NCBI RefSeq assembly: GCF_014205255.1
Contig: NZ_JACHNE010000001.1
Coordinates: 3,162,001-3,226,000 of the forward strand
DNA length: 64,000 nt
Reading direction: 5' to 3'
Source of the DNA: Streptomyces caelestis
Lineage (GTDB): Bacteria; Actinomycetota; Actinomycetes; Streptomycetales; Streptomycetaceae
Positions 36,232-45,813 of the stretch are shown here, piece after piece. Position 1 is the first letter of the stretch, and every line of letters starts with the position of its first letter. The notes beneath the pieces were generated by a model. That model made no database searches. It was not told where the DNA came from and was given only the letters and a program-made list of their open reading frames with translations. The position numbers and the translations under genes are program-made.

Positions 36232-36241
36232 CTGAGTAATC

Positions 36242-36282
36242 AGCCGGTGGCTTCGCGTCGAAGCCACCGGCTGATGCTTTTT
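36242..36282 (+). terminator. Intrinsic terminator after tRNA-His
   Basis: Perfect 14-base arms AGCCGGTGGCTTCG (36242-36255) and CGAAGCCACCGGCT (36259-36272), 3-base loop, followed by TTTTT at 36278-36282. It ends 11-50 bases downstream of the tRNA. Confidence 0.93.
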
Positions 36283-36299
36283 GCGCGCCGGTCCGGCCC

Positions 36300-37160
36300 G
36301 CACCACGCTGCCGACTCCCCTCCATCCCCTCTACCAGGGCAAGTTCGGGTTCTCCGAGCTGAGGGTGACCGTGGTGTACGCCCTGTACGCCTTCGGGGTC
36401 ATCGGGGTCCTGCTGCTGGTCGGCAACGCCTCGGACGCCGTGGGAAGGCGCCCGGTGCTCCTGTGCGGCCTGGGGTTCGCGGCGGCGAGCGCCGTCTGTT
36501 TCCTGTGCGCCACCGGGTTGGGCCGGCTGTACGCGGGCCGGCTGCTGTCAGGGCTCTCCGCCGGTCTTCTCACCGGAGCCGCCACGGCGTACGTGATGGA
36601 GCCGGCGTCGGACGGCGGCGCCTCCCGGGCCACCTTCGTGGCGACGGCCGCGAACATGGGCGGACTGGGCTGCGGCCCGCTGCATGAGATCGCTCTCTTC
36701 GGAGTGTTCACCTCGGTCAGCCCGGAGTTCCTCGCCGAGTCCCTGCACGTGGACGACCACGCCGTGAGCGGGCTCGTCGTCGCGCTGGCCTTCTTCGCGT
36801 CGACCGCCGGGCAACTGGCGGTCGGCCCGGTCGGTGTGCCGCGCTCCCTCCCGTCGGGCTGCGCCGGGCTCCTCGCCGGGCTGGCCCTGCTCGCGGGCGC
36901 GCTGTGGTGGGAGCTGATGTCACTGGTGGTCCTGAGCGCACTCGTCGGCGGCGTCGGGCAGGGCCTGGCGTTCCGCGGCGCACTGTCCGAGGTGGCCGGG
37001 GCATCTCCCGCGCAGCAGCGCGCGGCGGTGATCTCGATGCTGTTCGTGGTCGCCTACGCGGGCATCTCGCTCCGGGTGTTCGGCGTCGGCCTCCTGACGG
37101 ACCCGCCCGGCCTGGAGGGCGTGGGCTTGGTCGCCGCGAACCGGTGCGGCTGGGGGACGA
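36300..37160 (+). pseudogene. Decayed MFS transporter gene
   Basis: Reads as a major-facilitator protein from LPTPLHPLYQGKFGFSELRV onward (first-helix boundary), with DAVGRRPVLLCGLGFAA motif A and GRLLSGLSAGLLTGAATAYV. It lacks a start and about 30 N-terminal residues beside the tRNA terminator. Joining GGLGCGPL to HEIALFGVFTSVSPEFLAES skips roughly 70-80 residues expected in the family, an internal deletion. After GVGLLTDPPGLEGVGLV (about 37125) the family similarity ends in unrelated Arg-rich text. The gene runs into the cebR terminus region on the opposite strand. I call it nonfunctional. Confidence 0.7.
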
Positions 37161-37222
37161 TCACCGGATGCCGTACCGCCCGGTGGAAGGCCCGGGCGCG
37201 GTTCAGCGCAGGGAGTGCGGCG

Positions 37223-38278
37223 TCACGACGACGACCGGGGCACCAGTTCCGTGGCCAGGACCACCTGCCGTCGGTCCAGCCCCCGGGACGCCAGGGGGCG
37301 GCGGTCGGCGACCTCCGAGAGCAGGAGGTCGATCATCCGGCGGCCCATCTCCTCTATGGGCTGGCGGACGCTGGTGAGGGGCGGGTCCAGGTGGCGGGCG
37401 ATGGCGGAGTCGTCGTAGCCGACGAGCGCCACGTCGTCGGGGATGCGGCGCCCCGCCTCGCGCAGCGCCTGGCGGGCACCGGCCGCGGTGACGTCGGAGG
37501 CGGCGAAGACCGCGTCCAGGTCGGGGCGGCGCTCCAGCAGTGCCGCCATGGCACGGCTGCCGCCCTCCTCCGAGAAGTCGCCCGCCTCGATCAGCGCCTC
37601 GTCCACCTCGTGGCCCGCGTCGCTCAAGGCGTCGCGGTAGCCGTCGATACGACGCTGGGCGCCGTAGACGTCGAGGCGGCCGGTGATGTGGGCGACCCGG
37701 CGGCGGCCGCGGGACAGCAGGTGCTCGACGGCCTGGCGGGCGCCTCCGTAGTTGTCGGAGTCGACCGACGGCAGGGTCTCCGCCGCCGACCGCGGGCCGC
37801 TGATCACCGCCGGGATGTCCAGCTGGGCCAGCAGGTCGGGCAGCGGATCGTCCGCGTGGACCGAGACCAGCAGGACGCCGTCCACCCGGTGGGCGGCCAG
37901 GTACTGGGCGAGGCGGCGGCGTTCGCGGTCGCTGCCCGCGAAGATCAGCAGCAGCTGCATCTCCGTCTCGGACAGCGCCGCCCCGACGCCCTTCAGCATG
38001 TCGGAGAAGTACGGCTCCGCGAAGAACCTGGTCTCCGGCTCGGGCACGACCAGGGCGATCGCGTCCGTACGGTTGGCGGCCAGGGCGCGGGCTGCGGTGT
38101 TCGGGACGTAGCCGAGCTCGGCGACCGCCGCCTCGACGGCCGCGCGGGTGGCGTCACTGACCCGGGGCGAGCCATTGATCACCCGGGACACCGTGCCGCG
38201 GCCGACACCGGCGCGCGCCGCCACCTCTTCGAGGGTGGGCCGGCCACCGCTTCGGCCCCGCGCTCCGTGGCTTGCCAT
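37223..38278 (-). CDS. cebR: CebR, LacI-family repressor of the cellobiose/cellotriose genes
   Basis: 351 residues. LacI helix-turn-helix at about 13-34 (PTLEEVAARAGVGRGTVSRV, hinge LGYVPNTAARALAANRT), then a periplasmic-binding-fold ligand domain (HITGRLDVYGAQRRIDGYRD; FAASDVTAAGARQALREAGR; VALVGYDDSAIARHLDPPLT). Start ATG 38278 has GGCGGAG upstream. Divergent from cebEFG-bglC, upstream of which lies TGGGAGCGCTCCCA, the CebR operator. Binding cellobiose or cellotriose should release it from DNA. Confidence 0.92.
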   Translation of the reverse strand: MASHGARGRSGGRPTLEEVAARAGVGRGTVSRVINGSPRVSDATRAAVEAAVAELGYVPNTAARALAANRTDAIALVVPEPETRFFAEPYFSDMLKGVGAALSETEMQLLLIFAGSDRERRRLAQYLAAHRVDGVLLVSVHADDPLPDLLAQLDIPAVISGPRSAAETLPSVDSDNYGGARQAVEHLLSRGRRRVAHITGRLDVYGAQRRIDGYRDALSDAGHEVDEALIEAGDFSEEGGSRAMAALLERRPDLDAVFAASDVTAAGARQALREAGRRIPDDVALVGYDDSAIARHLDPPLTSVRQPIEEMGRRMIDLLLSEVADRRPLASRGLDRRQVVLATELVPRSSS

Positions 38279-38675
38279 GGGCTCCGCCTTCCCGTCCACA
38301 TCCGCACTCTGCGGCTGGCCTGGAATTTAACAGGCCCGTCAGCTGTAGTGACCGCTGCCGAGGCCCGCCGCCCCCGGCCTTCCGCTTCGGCCGGCGAGCC
38401 GGTCCGACTGGCTTGATACCGCCGCCCGGGGCCACAGCGGGCCCCCGCCCGGGGCCAGTTAACGTCCCGATAACTGAACGCACCTCTCGCTGTCCGGTCC
38501 CTTGACACCCCCGCCGCGACCGGAGACCCTTCAACACATCACTGGTGGGAGCGCTCCCACGGTACCTGACACATACACAACCCGCACGTTCCCCGCCCGA
38601 GCCGCAGCGAGTAAAAACGGGTCCAACAATGCAGTTGGCCGGGGGGTCGGCACGTCAGGGCAACAGGAGGACGAC
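38279..38675. promoter_or_regulatory. cebR-cebE divergent control region with a TTGACA promoter element
   Basis: A 397-base gap. TTGACA at 38502-38507 is a consensus -35 for cebE; a 17-base spacing reaches GACCCT (38525-38530), a poor -10. The CebR operator at 38546-38559 lies just downstream, where it could block transcription. The stretch 38300-38500 shows no clear gene. AGGAGG (38665-38670) is the cebE ribosome site. Confidence 0.5.
38546..38559. promoter_or_regulatory. CebR operator upstream of cebE
   Basis: TGGGAGCGCTCCCA, a perfect 14-base palindrome (16 with flanking G and C), identical to the published CebR consensus. Located between the TTGACA element and the cebE ribosome site. Confidence 0.93.
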
Positions 38676-40001
38676 ATGCGAGCACGCATCCGAACCGCCC
38701 GCAAGGCGATGGTCCTCGCGGCCGCCGCGTCGCTGGGCGCCGGGCTGCTGGCCGGCTGTGCCGACGACGGCAAGGACAACGGCTCCGACTCCCCGTCGGG
38801 CGACAGCGGCGGCAAGACCACGATCTCGGTGGGGCTCTTCGGCACCATGGGCTTCAAGGAAGCCGGCCTCTACGCCGAGTACGAGAAGCTCAACCCGAAC
38901 ATCAAGATCGCCGAGAACTCCGTCCAGCGGAACGAGAACTACTACCCGGCGCTGCTGAACCACCTGACCACCAACAGCGGTCTGCTGGACGTCCAGGCCG
39001 TCGAAGTCGCCAACATCGCCGAGGTCACGGCCACCCAGGCCGACAAGCTCGAGGACATGTCCAAGGCTTCGGGCGTGGACAAGAGCAAGTGGCTGGACTG
39101 GAAGTGGCAGCAGGCCACGACCAAGGACGGCAAGACCATCGGCCTCGGCACCGACGTCGGCCCGATGGCGATCTGCTACCGCACGGACCTCTTCAAGCAG
39201 GCCGGTCTGCCCACCGACCCCGCCGAGGTGGGCAAGCTGTGGGCCGGCGACTGGGCCAAGCTCGTCGACGCCGGCGAGCGCTACAAGTCGAAGGCCCCCA
39301 AGGGCACCTTCTTCATGGACTCCCCCGGCGGTCTGATCCAGGCGATCCTGGGCAGCGAGAAGGAGAAGTTCTACGACGCCTCCGGGAAGGTCATCTACAA
39401 GACCAACCCGGCCGTCAAAGCCGCCTTCGACCTGACCGCGGAGGCCGCCGAGAAGGGCCTCGTCCAGTCGCAGACGCAGTTCCAGCCGGGCTGGAACTCC
39501 TCGATCGCCAACAACAAGTTCGCCACCATCGCCTGCCCGCCGTGGATGCTCGGCACGATCAAGGGCTACTCGAAGCCGGACGCGGCCGGCAAGTGGGCCG
39601 TGGCCGAGGCGCCCAAGGGCGGCAACTGGGGCGGCACCTTCCTCACCGTGCCGAAGAGCGGCAAGAACGTGAAGGAAGCCCAGAAGTTCGTGACCTGGCT
39701 GACCGCACCGGAGCAGCAGGCGAAGCTGTTCAAGGTGCAGGCCAGCTTCCCGAGCGCTCCGTCCACCTACACCATGCCCGAAGTGACCGGCGCGACGAAC
39801 GAGATGACCGGTGACCAGAAGATCGGCCCGATCTTCGCGGAGGCCGCCAAGGCCGCCCCGGTCCAGGTGATCGGCCCGAAGGACCAGATCATCATGCAGG
39901 GCCTGACGGACAACGGCGTGATCCTGGTGACGAAGGGCAAGTCGGCCGAGGAGGCCTGGGACTCCGCCGTCAAGACCATCGACAACAAGCTGGACCAGTG
40001 A
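38676..40001 (+). CDS. cebE: Cellobiose/cellotriose-binding lipoprotein
   Basis: 441 residues. Signal peptide with lipobox LLAGC and lipidated Cys28, followed by an Asp/Gly/Ser-rich linker and a type 1 ABC sugar-binding fold (GFKEAGLYAEYEKLNPNIKI; AICYRTDLFKQAGLPTDPAE; FLTVPKSGKNVKEAQKFVTW). It delivers cellulose breakdown products to CebFG. ATG 38676 follows CAGGAGG. An energising ATPase (MsiK in Streptomyces) is not in this cluster, as is usual. In S. scabies the homologous system senses cellotriose. Confidence 0.92.
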   Translation: MRARIRTARKAMVLAAAASLGAGLLAGCADDGKDNGSDSPSGDSGGKTTISVGLFGTMGFKEAGLYAEYEKLNPNIKIAENSVQRNENYYPALLNHLTTNSGLLDVQAVEVANIAEVTATQADKLEDMSKASGVDKSKWLDWKWQQATTKDGKTIGLGTDVGPMAICYRTDLFKQAGLPTDPAEVGKLWAGDWAKLVDAGERYKSKAPKGTFFMDSPGGLIQAILGSEKEKFYDASGKVIYKTNPAVKAAFDLTAEAAEKGLVQSQTQFQPGWNSSIANNKFATIACPPWMLGTIKGYSKPDAAGKWAVAEAPKGGNWGGTFLTVPKSGKNVKEAQKFVTWLTAPEQQAKLFKVQASFPSAPSTYTMPEVTGATNEMTGDQKIGPIFAEAAKAAPVQVIGPKDQIIMQGLTDNGVILVTKGKSAEEAWDSAVKTIDNKLDQ

Positions 40002-41020
40002 CCCGCATGGCCACCCGCCACGACACCGCCGCGCCCCCCGCCGAGGGGGGCGCGGCCCCGGGCCGCCCGCCCGCGGACCCCGTGTCCCTGGAGAAGGAAC
40101 GGCGGCGCCGGGACCGGCTGTCCCGCCGCTGGCAGCGGGACATCCGCTGGAGCCCGTACGCCTTCGTCTCCCCGTTCTTCCTGCTGTTCGTCGCCTTCGG
40201 CCTGTTCCCGCTGATCTACACGGGCTGGGCGTCGCTGCACCAGGTGGAACTGACCGCGCCGACCGACATGAACTGGGTCGGACTGCGCAACTACACCCGC
40301 ATCTTCGACGACGAGTTCTTCTGGAACGCGGCGAAGAACACCCTGACCATCGGCATCATCTCCACCGTTCCACAGCTGCTGATGGCGATGGGCATCGCCC
40401 ACCTCCTCAACTACAAGCTGCGGGCCTCGACCTTCTTCCGGGTCGCGATGCTCGCCCCGTACGCGACGTCGATCGCCGCGGCCTCGCTGGTGTTCGTGCT
40501 GCTCTTCGGCCGTGACTACGGCATGATCAACTGGGCGCTCGACATGGTCGGCATCAACCCGGTCGACTGGCAGAACGACAAGTGGTATTCACAGATCGCC
40601 GTCTCGACGATCATCATCTGGCGCTGGACCGGCTACAACACGCTGATCTACCTGGCCGCGATGCAGGCGATCCCGCAGGACCTGTACGAGTCCGCGGCCC
40701 TGGACGGGGCCAACCGCTGGCAGCAGTTCATCCATGTGACGCTGCCGGCGCTGCGACCGACGATCCTGTTCACGTGTGTCGTGTCGACGATCGGCGCGAG
40801 CCAGGTCTTCGGCGAGCCGCTGCTGTTCGACGCCAACCAGGGCACCTCCGGCGGCGCGGAGCACCAGTTCCAGACGCTCGGTCTGTATCTGTACGAGCAA
40901 GGCTGGGTCGCCCACCACCTGGGCCGTGCCTCGGCCATCGCCTGGACGATGTTCCTCTTCCTGATCGTCATCGGCATCGTCAACTACGTCATCTCGCGCC
41001 GGCTGCGCGCCAGTAGCTAA
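39998..41020 (+). CDS. cebF: Cellobiose ABC transporter permease CebF
   Basis: 340 residues, six membrane helices beginning near residue 55. EAA loop ESAALDGANRWQQFIHVTLP (about 230-249) contacts the ATPase. GTG 39998 overlaps the cebE stop (GTGA); ATG 40007 is the alternative start. MalF-like membrane partner of CebG in sugar uptake. Confidence 0.92.
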   Translation: MTRMATRHDTAAPPAEGGAAPGRPPADPVSLEKERRRRDRLSRRWQRDIRWSPYAFVSPFFLLFVAFGLFPLIYTGWASLHQVELTAPTDMNWVGLRNYTRIFDDEFFWNAAKNTLTIGIISTVPQLLMAMGIAHLLNYKLRASTFFRVAMLAPYATSIAAASLVFVLLFGRDYGMINWALDMVGINPVDWQNDKWYSQIAVSTIIIWRWTGYNTLIYLAAMQAIPQDLYESAALDGANRWQQFIHVTLPALRPTILFTCVVSTIGASQVFGEPLLFDANQGTSGGAEHQFQTLGLYLYEQGWVAHHLGRASAIAWTMFLFLIVIGIVNYVISRRLRASS

Positions 41021-41032
41021 GGAGGTCCGGCC

Positions 41033-41950
41033 GTGACGACGACTGTGACGCCCCCCGACGCGCCGCCGCCCGGTGCGCCCGTGAAGGAGTCCAAACGCCC
41101 GCGCCTGCCGAAGGCCGCACGGGCCGGCGGGCAGTTGCACGGCGGTCCGATCGCGTACGCGATCCTCATCGTGTTCACCATCGTCTCGCTGTTCCCGCTG
41201 GTGTGGACGGCGATCGCCGCCTCGCGTGACAACCAGCGGCTCGCGCAGACACCGCCGCCGTTCTGGTTCGGCTCGGGTCTGTTCGACAAGCTGGAGATCG
41301 CCTGGAAGGACGCCAATCTGGGTGAGGCGTTCTTCAACACCACGATCGTGGCGGGCACTTCGGCGCTGACCATCGTCTTCCTGTCGACGATCGCCGGTTT
41401 CGCCTTCGCCAAGCTGCGGTTCAGGGGCCGTGGTGCGCTGATGCTGATCGTGATCGGCACGATGATGGTGCCGCCGCAGCTCAGTGTGATCCCCCTGTAC
41501 ATGATGGTCGCCAAGCTCGACTGGACGGACCAGTTGCAGGCGGTGATCTTCCCGTCGCTGGTGAGTGCGTTCGGTGTGTTCTTCATGCGGCAGTACCTGA
41601 TCCAGGCACTGCCGGACGAGATCATCGAGGCCGCCCGGGTCGACGGGGCGAGCAGCTGGCGGGTGGTGTGGCACGTGGTGTTCCCGGCGGCCCGGCCGGC
41701 GATGGCCGTGCTCGGGATGCTGACGTTCGTGCAGACCTGGAACGACTTCATGTGGCCGTTCCTGGTGCTGACCCAGATGGGCAACCCGACCGTGCAGGTC
41801 GCGGTCGCGGGCCTGGGCCGCGGCTACACGCCGGACCAGTCCCTGATCATGGCGGGCGCGCTGCTCGGCACGCTGCCGCTGCTGCTGGTCTTCGCGATCT
41901 TCGGCAAGCAGATCGTGGGCGGCATCATGCAGGGCGCCGTCAAGGGCTGA
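41033..41950 (+). CDS. cebG: Cellobiose ABC transporter permease CebG
   Basis: 305 residues, MalG-like with six membrane helices. EAA loop IEAARVDGASSWRVVWHVVF (about 198-217). Start GTG 41033 has GGAGG 6-7 bases upstream. Works with CebF and CebE; the cytoplasmic ATPase is encoded elsewhere. Confidence 0.92.
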   Translation: MTTTVTPPDAPPPGAPVKESKRPRLPKAARAGGQLHGGPIAYAILIVFTIVSLFPLVWTAIAASRDNQRLAQTPPPFWFGSGLFDKLEIAWKDANLGEAFFNTTIVAGTSALTIVFLSTIAGFAFAKLRFRGRGALMLIVIGTMMVPPQLSVIPLYMMVAKLDWTDQLQAVIFPSLVSAFGVFFMRQYLIQALPDEIIEAARVDGASSWRVVWHVVFPAARPAMAVLGMLTFVQTWNDFMWPFLVLTQMGNPTVQVAVAGLGRGYTPDQSLIMAGALLGTLPLLLVFAIFGKQIVGGIMQGAVKG

Positions 41951-42069
41951 TGCCCTCGTCCGTTCCTCCAGCGCCCTTCCGGCGTTCTCCAGGGGGCCGG
42001 GCCAGCGCCGCCCCGGCCCCTGTTCCTCCCCCCTCCTCCCTCTTCCCCCCTCGCCTCTCCAACCTTCAA

Positions 42070-42083
42070 TGGGAGCGCTTCCA
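42070..42083. promoter_or_regulatory. CebR operator overlapping the bglC ribosome site and start
   Basis: TGGGAGCGCTTCCA differs from the CebR consensus by one base. Its GGGAG is also the likely ribosome site, and its last A is the A of the bglC ATG. A repressor here could block transcription through the site; the overlap is a notable arrangement. Confidence 0.85.
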
Positions 42084-43519
42084 TGCCTGACTCCGAGAAC
42101 CCGGCCACTGCCGTGACCTTCCCTCCCGCCTTCCTCTGGGGCGCGGCGACCTCCGCGTACCAGATCGAGGGTGCGGTGCGGGAGGACGGCCGGACGCCGT
42201 CGATCTGGGACACCTTCAGCCATACGCCGGGCAAGACGGCCGGCGGCGACCACGGTGACATCGCTGTCGACCACTACCACCGCTACCGCGAGGACGTGGC
42301 GCTGATGGCGGAGCTGGGCCTGGGCGCCTACCGCTTCTCCGTCTCGTGGTCGCGGGTGCAGCCGACCGGCCGGGGCCCGGCCGTGCAGAAGGGCCTGGAC
42401 TTCTACCGCAGGCTGGTCGACGAGCTGCTGTCCAAGGGCATCAGGCCGGCCGTCACGCTCTACCACTGGGATCTGCCGCAGGAGCTGGAGGACGCGGGCG
42501 GCTGGCCGGAGCGTGACACGGCGTACCGTTTCGCGGAGTACGCGCAGATCGTCGGCGAGGCGCTGGGCGACCGGGTCGAGCAGTGGATGACGCTCAACGA
42601 GCCGTGGTGCAGCGCGTTCCTCGGCTATGCCTCCGGGGTGCACGCCCCGGGCCGTACGGATCCGGCGGCGTCGCTGCGGGCCGCGCACCATCTGAACCTG
42701 GCGCACGGGCTGGGCGCGTCCGCCCTGCGGTCGGTGATGCCGGCCCGTAACCAGGTGGCGATCAGCCTCAACTCCTCGGTGGTCAGGCCGCTTTCGCAGA
42801 GCCCGGCGGACCTGGCGGCGGTCCGGAAGATCGACGACCTGGCCAACGGCGTCTTCCACGGCCCGGTCCTGCACGGCGCGTACCCGGAGTCGCTGTACGT
42901 GTCGACGGCGCAGCTCACGGACTGGGACCACGTCCTCGACGGCGACCTGACGCTGATCAACCAGCCGCTGGACGCGCTGGGCCTCAACTACTACACGCCC
43001 GCGCTGGTCTCGGCGGCCGACCCGTCGGCGAAGGGCCCGCGCGCCGACGGCCACGGCTCCAGCGACCACTCCCCCTGGCCGGCCGCGGACGACGTCGCCT
43101 TCCACCAGACGCCCGGCGACCGCACCGAGATGGGCTGGACGATCGACCCGACCGGCCTGCACGAGCTGATCATGCGCTACACCCGGGAGGCGCCGGGCCT
43201 GCCGCTGTACATCACCGAGAACGGCGCGGCCTACGACGACAAGATCGACTCGGACGGCCGGGTGCACGACCCGGAGCGCGTCGCCTACCTGCACGGCCAC
43301 CTGTCGGCGGTCCGCCGCGCGATCGCCGACGGCGCGGACGTCCGCGGCTACTTCCTGTGGTCCCTGATGGACAACTTCGAGTGGTCCTACGGCTACGGCA
43401 AGCGCTTCGGCGCGGTGTACGTGGACTACGCGACGCTCGAACGCACCCCGAAGTCCAGTGCCCACTGGTACGCGAGGGCGGCACGCACCGGGACACTGCC
43501 GGAGGTGGAGGCGGTCTAG
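42083..43519 (+). CDS. bglC: GH1 beta-glucosidase
   Basis: 478 residues, a complete (beta/alpha)8 glycoside hydrolase family 1 enzyme without a signal peptide, so it cleaves imported cellobiose and cellotriose inside the cell. Acid/base Glu173 in TLNEPW, nucleophile Glu379 in [29 protein letters not shown] is the family N-terminal signature. In S. scabies BglC removes the CebR inducer and so affects the regulation. 132 bases after cebG, with its own CebR site. Confidence 0.95.
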   Translation: MPDSENPATAVTFPPAFLWGAATSAYQIEGAVREDGRTPSIWDTFSHTPGKTAGGDHGDIAVDHYHRYREDVALMAELGLGAYRFSVSWSRVQPTGRGPAVQKGLDFYRRLVDELLSKGIRPAVTLYHWDLPQELEDAGGWPERDTAYRFAEYAQIVGEALGDRVEQWMTLNEPWCSAFLGYASGVHAPGRTDPAASLRAAHHLNLAHGLGASALRSVMPARNQVAISLNSSVVRPLSQSPADLAAVRKIDDLANGVFHGPVLHGAYPESLYVSTAQLTDWDHVLDGDLTLINQPLDALGLNYYTPALVSAADPSAKGPRADGHGSSDHSPWPAADDVAFHQTPGDRTEMGWTIDPTGLHELIMRYTREAPGLPLYITENGAAYDDKIDSDGRVHDPERVAYLHGHLSAVRRAIADGADVRGYFLWSLMDNFEWSYGYGKRFGAVYVDYATLERTPKSSAHWYARAARTGTLPEVEAV

Positions 43520-43539
43520 CCACTGCGGAGGCGGGGGGA

Positions 43540-43576
43540 CGGGGCGCGGCACGATGAGGGGGAGTGCCGCGCCCCG
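43540..43576. terminator. Hairpin between convergent bglC and alpha-galactosidase genes
   Basis: CGGGGCGCGGCAC (43540-43552) pairs with GTGCCGCGCCCCG (43564-43576), 13-base arms, 11-base loop, 20 bases after the bglC stop and 6 before the convergent stop. It should serve both genes; no T-run. Confidence 0.75.
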
Positions 43577-43581
43577 GCTGT

Positions 43582-44904
43582 TCAGTGCGAGGAGACGCCG
43601 CGTGGCGTCAGGAGCCGACGGGTGGTCGTCACGCCCCACTCGTCCAGGGACAGCAAGCGGTCGCTGGAGGCCATCAGGCCTCCCGTGGACTCCACGTGTG
43701 CCGCCCACCGTTCGCGGGTCTCGACAGCCGGGCGGGCCATCAGGCAGTCGGGGTCGTTGGTCCAGAGGTGGCCGTGCTGCCATTGACGGGCGGCACCCGT
43801 GAACTCGGCCGGGTCCTGGCCCGGCTGGGAGTAGTCGTCCGCCTCGGGGCGGCGGTGCGGGGCCGTGTCGGGGCTGACGCGCATGGCGTCGAACAGGCCG
43901 ATGGAGGGGAGGGTGGGTGCGCCGCAGCCCAGGAGGTAGGAGTCCGGGCCGATCGCCGCGCGGATCAGCTCGATGCCCGATCGGTACGCCGTGAGCGGGT
44001 CGACGTCCGCGTGGCGTATGCCGTCCAGGGCGCCCGCGTACAGGAAGTCGACCTTGAAGTAGTCGTAGCCCTCGGCGCGCAGGGTCGTGAAGACCTCGGT
44101 CAGGCAGGCCGCCGCGTCCGGGTGGGTGGTGTCCAGGACGCGCAGGTCGTGGCCCCAGTTGCGGCCGGCGTGGGCGAAGCCGCCGGCGGTGTCCCGGACC
44201 AGCCAGTCGGGGTGCTCGGCGGCCAGGTCGCTCGCCGGGTCCACGAGGAACGGCGCCGTCCAGATACCGGCGCGGCGACCGCGGGAGCGGATCTTGTCGG
44301 CGATTCCGGCGCGGGATCGGAAGCGCCCGGAGAGCGTGAGCCAGTCGCCGAGGGCCCGCTGGTAGCCGTCGTCGATCTGGACGACGTCGACGGGCAGGTC
44401 GAGGGTGTCCATCGCGCGGAGGTTCTCGTGGATGTCGTCCTCGGTGACCTGCGTGAAGTACTCGTACCAGGAGCACCAGACGGTGGGGGCCGGGCGCGGG
44501 GCCGCGATGCCGAGACCGGCGGCCCACTCGCCCAGCACCGACTGGATGTCGTCGCCCGTCCACTCCTTCGCCAGGCCGTCGGCAGCGACCTCCGCGACAC
44601 CGTCCCGTACGGCGAGCCGGATCGACGGCACCTCGCGCGTCGGCTCGGCCGCCGCCCACAGCCGGACCGGTGAGCCGTCGCCGGGGTCGAGCGCGAGCAG
44701 GCCCTCGCCCTGGAAGACGCCGGCGGGGACGGTGACGCCGGGGCGGTAGCAGACCGTGGCCCAGTTGGCGTTGGCCGGGCGGTAGGGCGCCGCGCCGCAG
44801 GCGTAGGCGCCGCTGGGGCTCCAGGACTGCCAGCCCTCCTCGTGGACTCGGGCGCGGCGGGGGTCGACGGGCACGGAGGCCAGCGGCGTGAAGGGGTGGG
44901 GCAC
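43582..44904 (-). CDS. GH36-type alpha-galactosidase
   Basis: 440 residues, shorter than the full-length GH36 enzymes (~700) because the large N-terminal beta domain is reduced. Catalytic parts remain: WCSWYEYFTQVTEDDI near 143, VVQIDDGYQ near 174-182, nucleophile Asp286 in YFKVDFLY and acid/base Asp346 in RVSPDTAP. No signal peptide. It is the first gene in transcription after nothing, with three ABC genes immediately upstream on the same strand that would import its sugar (melibiose or raffinose are candidates). GTG 44904 start, weak ribosome site. Confidence 0.85.
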   Translation of the reverse strand: MPHPFTPLASVPVDPRRARVHEEGWQSWSPSGAYACGAAPYRPANANWATVCYRPGVTVPAGVFQGEGLLALDPGDGSPVRLWAAAEPTREVPSIRLAVRDGVAEVAADGLAKEWTGDDIQSVLGEWAAGLGIAAPRPAPTVWCSWYEYFTQVTEDDIHENLRAMDTLDLPVDVVQIDDGYQRALGDWLTLSGRFRSRAGIADKIRSRGRRAGIWTAPFLVDPASDLAAEHPDWLVRDTAGGFAHAGRNWGHDLRVLDTTHPDAAACLTEVFTTLRAEGYDYFKVDFLYAGALDGIRHADVDPLTAYRSGIELIRAAIGPDSYLLGCGAPTLPSIGLFDAMRVSPDTAPHRRPEADDYSQPGQDPAEFTGAARQWQHGHLWTNDPDCLMARPAVETRERWAAHVESTGGLMASSDRLLSLDEWGVTTTRRLLTPRGVSSH

Positions 44905-44925
44905 GGTGATCTCTTTCGGGAAGGG

Positions 44926-45813
44926 TCAGCCCTTGTTGGCGCCCAGGGTCAGGCCGCTGACGAACTGGCGCTGGAGCACGAAGTAGACGATGAGGGTGGG
45001 GATGGCCGTGAGCAGGGCTCCGGCGGCGACCAGGTTGGGGTCGGTGAAGTACTGGCCGGAGAGGTTGTTCAGGGCGGAGGTGATCGGCATGTTCTCGCCG
45101 GTGGAGATCAGGACGATGGCCCAGAAGAAGTCGTTGTAGATCCAGATGGACAGCAGGGTGGCGAGGGCGGCCATCGCGGGCTTGCACAGCGGCAGCACGA
45201 TCTGCCAGTACAGGCGCCAGACGGAGGCGCCGTCGACGAGGGCGGCCTCGGTCAGTTCGTGCGGCAGCGAGCGCATGTAGTTGCTCAGCACGAACGCGCA
45301 GAAGCCGGACTGGAACGCCACGTGGATGAGGACCAGGCCGAGCGCGGAGTCGTAGAGCTTGCCGCTCATGGTGATGCCGGGCAGGTCGATCAGCAGGTAC
45401 AGCCGGTACAGCGGAGTGATGATGACCTGCTGGGGCAGCAGGTTGCCGGCGGTGAAGACCAGCAGCAGAGCCAGGTTGACGCGGAAGTCGAAGCGGCTGA
45501 CGTAGAAGGCCACCATCGACGACAGCACCAGCGTGAGCAGCACGGCCGGCACGGCGACGATCAGCGTCGTGCCGAAGTAGTGCAGCATGTCCGACTGCGT
45601 GAAGGCGTTGGTGAAATTGTCGAAGGTCAGCTTGTCGGGCCAGGAGACATAGCCCTTCTCGCTGGTCTCCCCGTACGGCCGCATCGCCGCGAGCAGGGCC
45701 CACAGCAGGGGCGCCAGCCAGGCCAGCGCCGTGAGGACGAGGAACGTGTGCAGCAGGACCCGGGCGGGGCGGATGGGGGTGCGCTGCTTGTGAGCGCCGA
45801 CGACGGTGCTCAT
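44926..45813 (-). CDS. Sugar ABC transporter permease (MalG-like)
   Basis: 295 residues, six membrane helices. EAA loop TEAALVDGASVWRLYWQIVL (about 190-209). ATG 45813 follows AAGGAG; its start overlaps the stop of the partner permease gene (ATGA). 21 bases upstream of the alpha-galactosidase gene, in one operon. Likely imports an alpha-galactoside (inference from context). Confidence 0.88.
   Translation of the reverse strand: MSTVVGAHKQRTPIRPARVLLHTFLVLTALAWLAPLLWALLAAMRPYGETSEKGYVSWPDKLTFDNFTNAFTQSDMLHYFGTTLIVAVPAVLLTLVLSSMVAFYVSRFDFRVNLALLLVFTAGNLLPQQVIITPLYRLYLLIDLPGITMSGKLYDSALGLVLIHVAFQSGFCAFVLSNYMRSLPHELTEAALVDGASVWRLYWQIVLPLCKPAMAALATLLSIWIYNDFFWAIVLISTGENMPITSALNNLSGQYFTDPNLVAAGALLTAIPTLIVYFVLQRQFVSGLTLGANKG

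Noticed and set aside
36232..36300. Integrated element at tRNA-His
   Set aside because: No integrase, no repeat of the tRNA 3' end, and the terminator directly follows the tRNA. Only a decayed transporter gene follows.
36281..38416. One continuous 711-codon frame joining the MFS remnant to antisense of cebR
   Set aside because: Only the first ~280 codons look like a transporter; the rest is antisense to the well-supported cebR gene.
40589..45703. A 1704-codon open frame on the minus strand across ceb, bglC and alpha-galactosidase
   Set aside because: It is antisense to cebF-bglC and out of frame with the alpha-galactosidase and permease genes, is Arg/Pro/His-rich, and shows no family motif. 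It is an effect of high GC.
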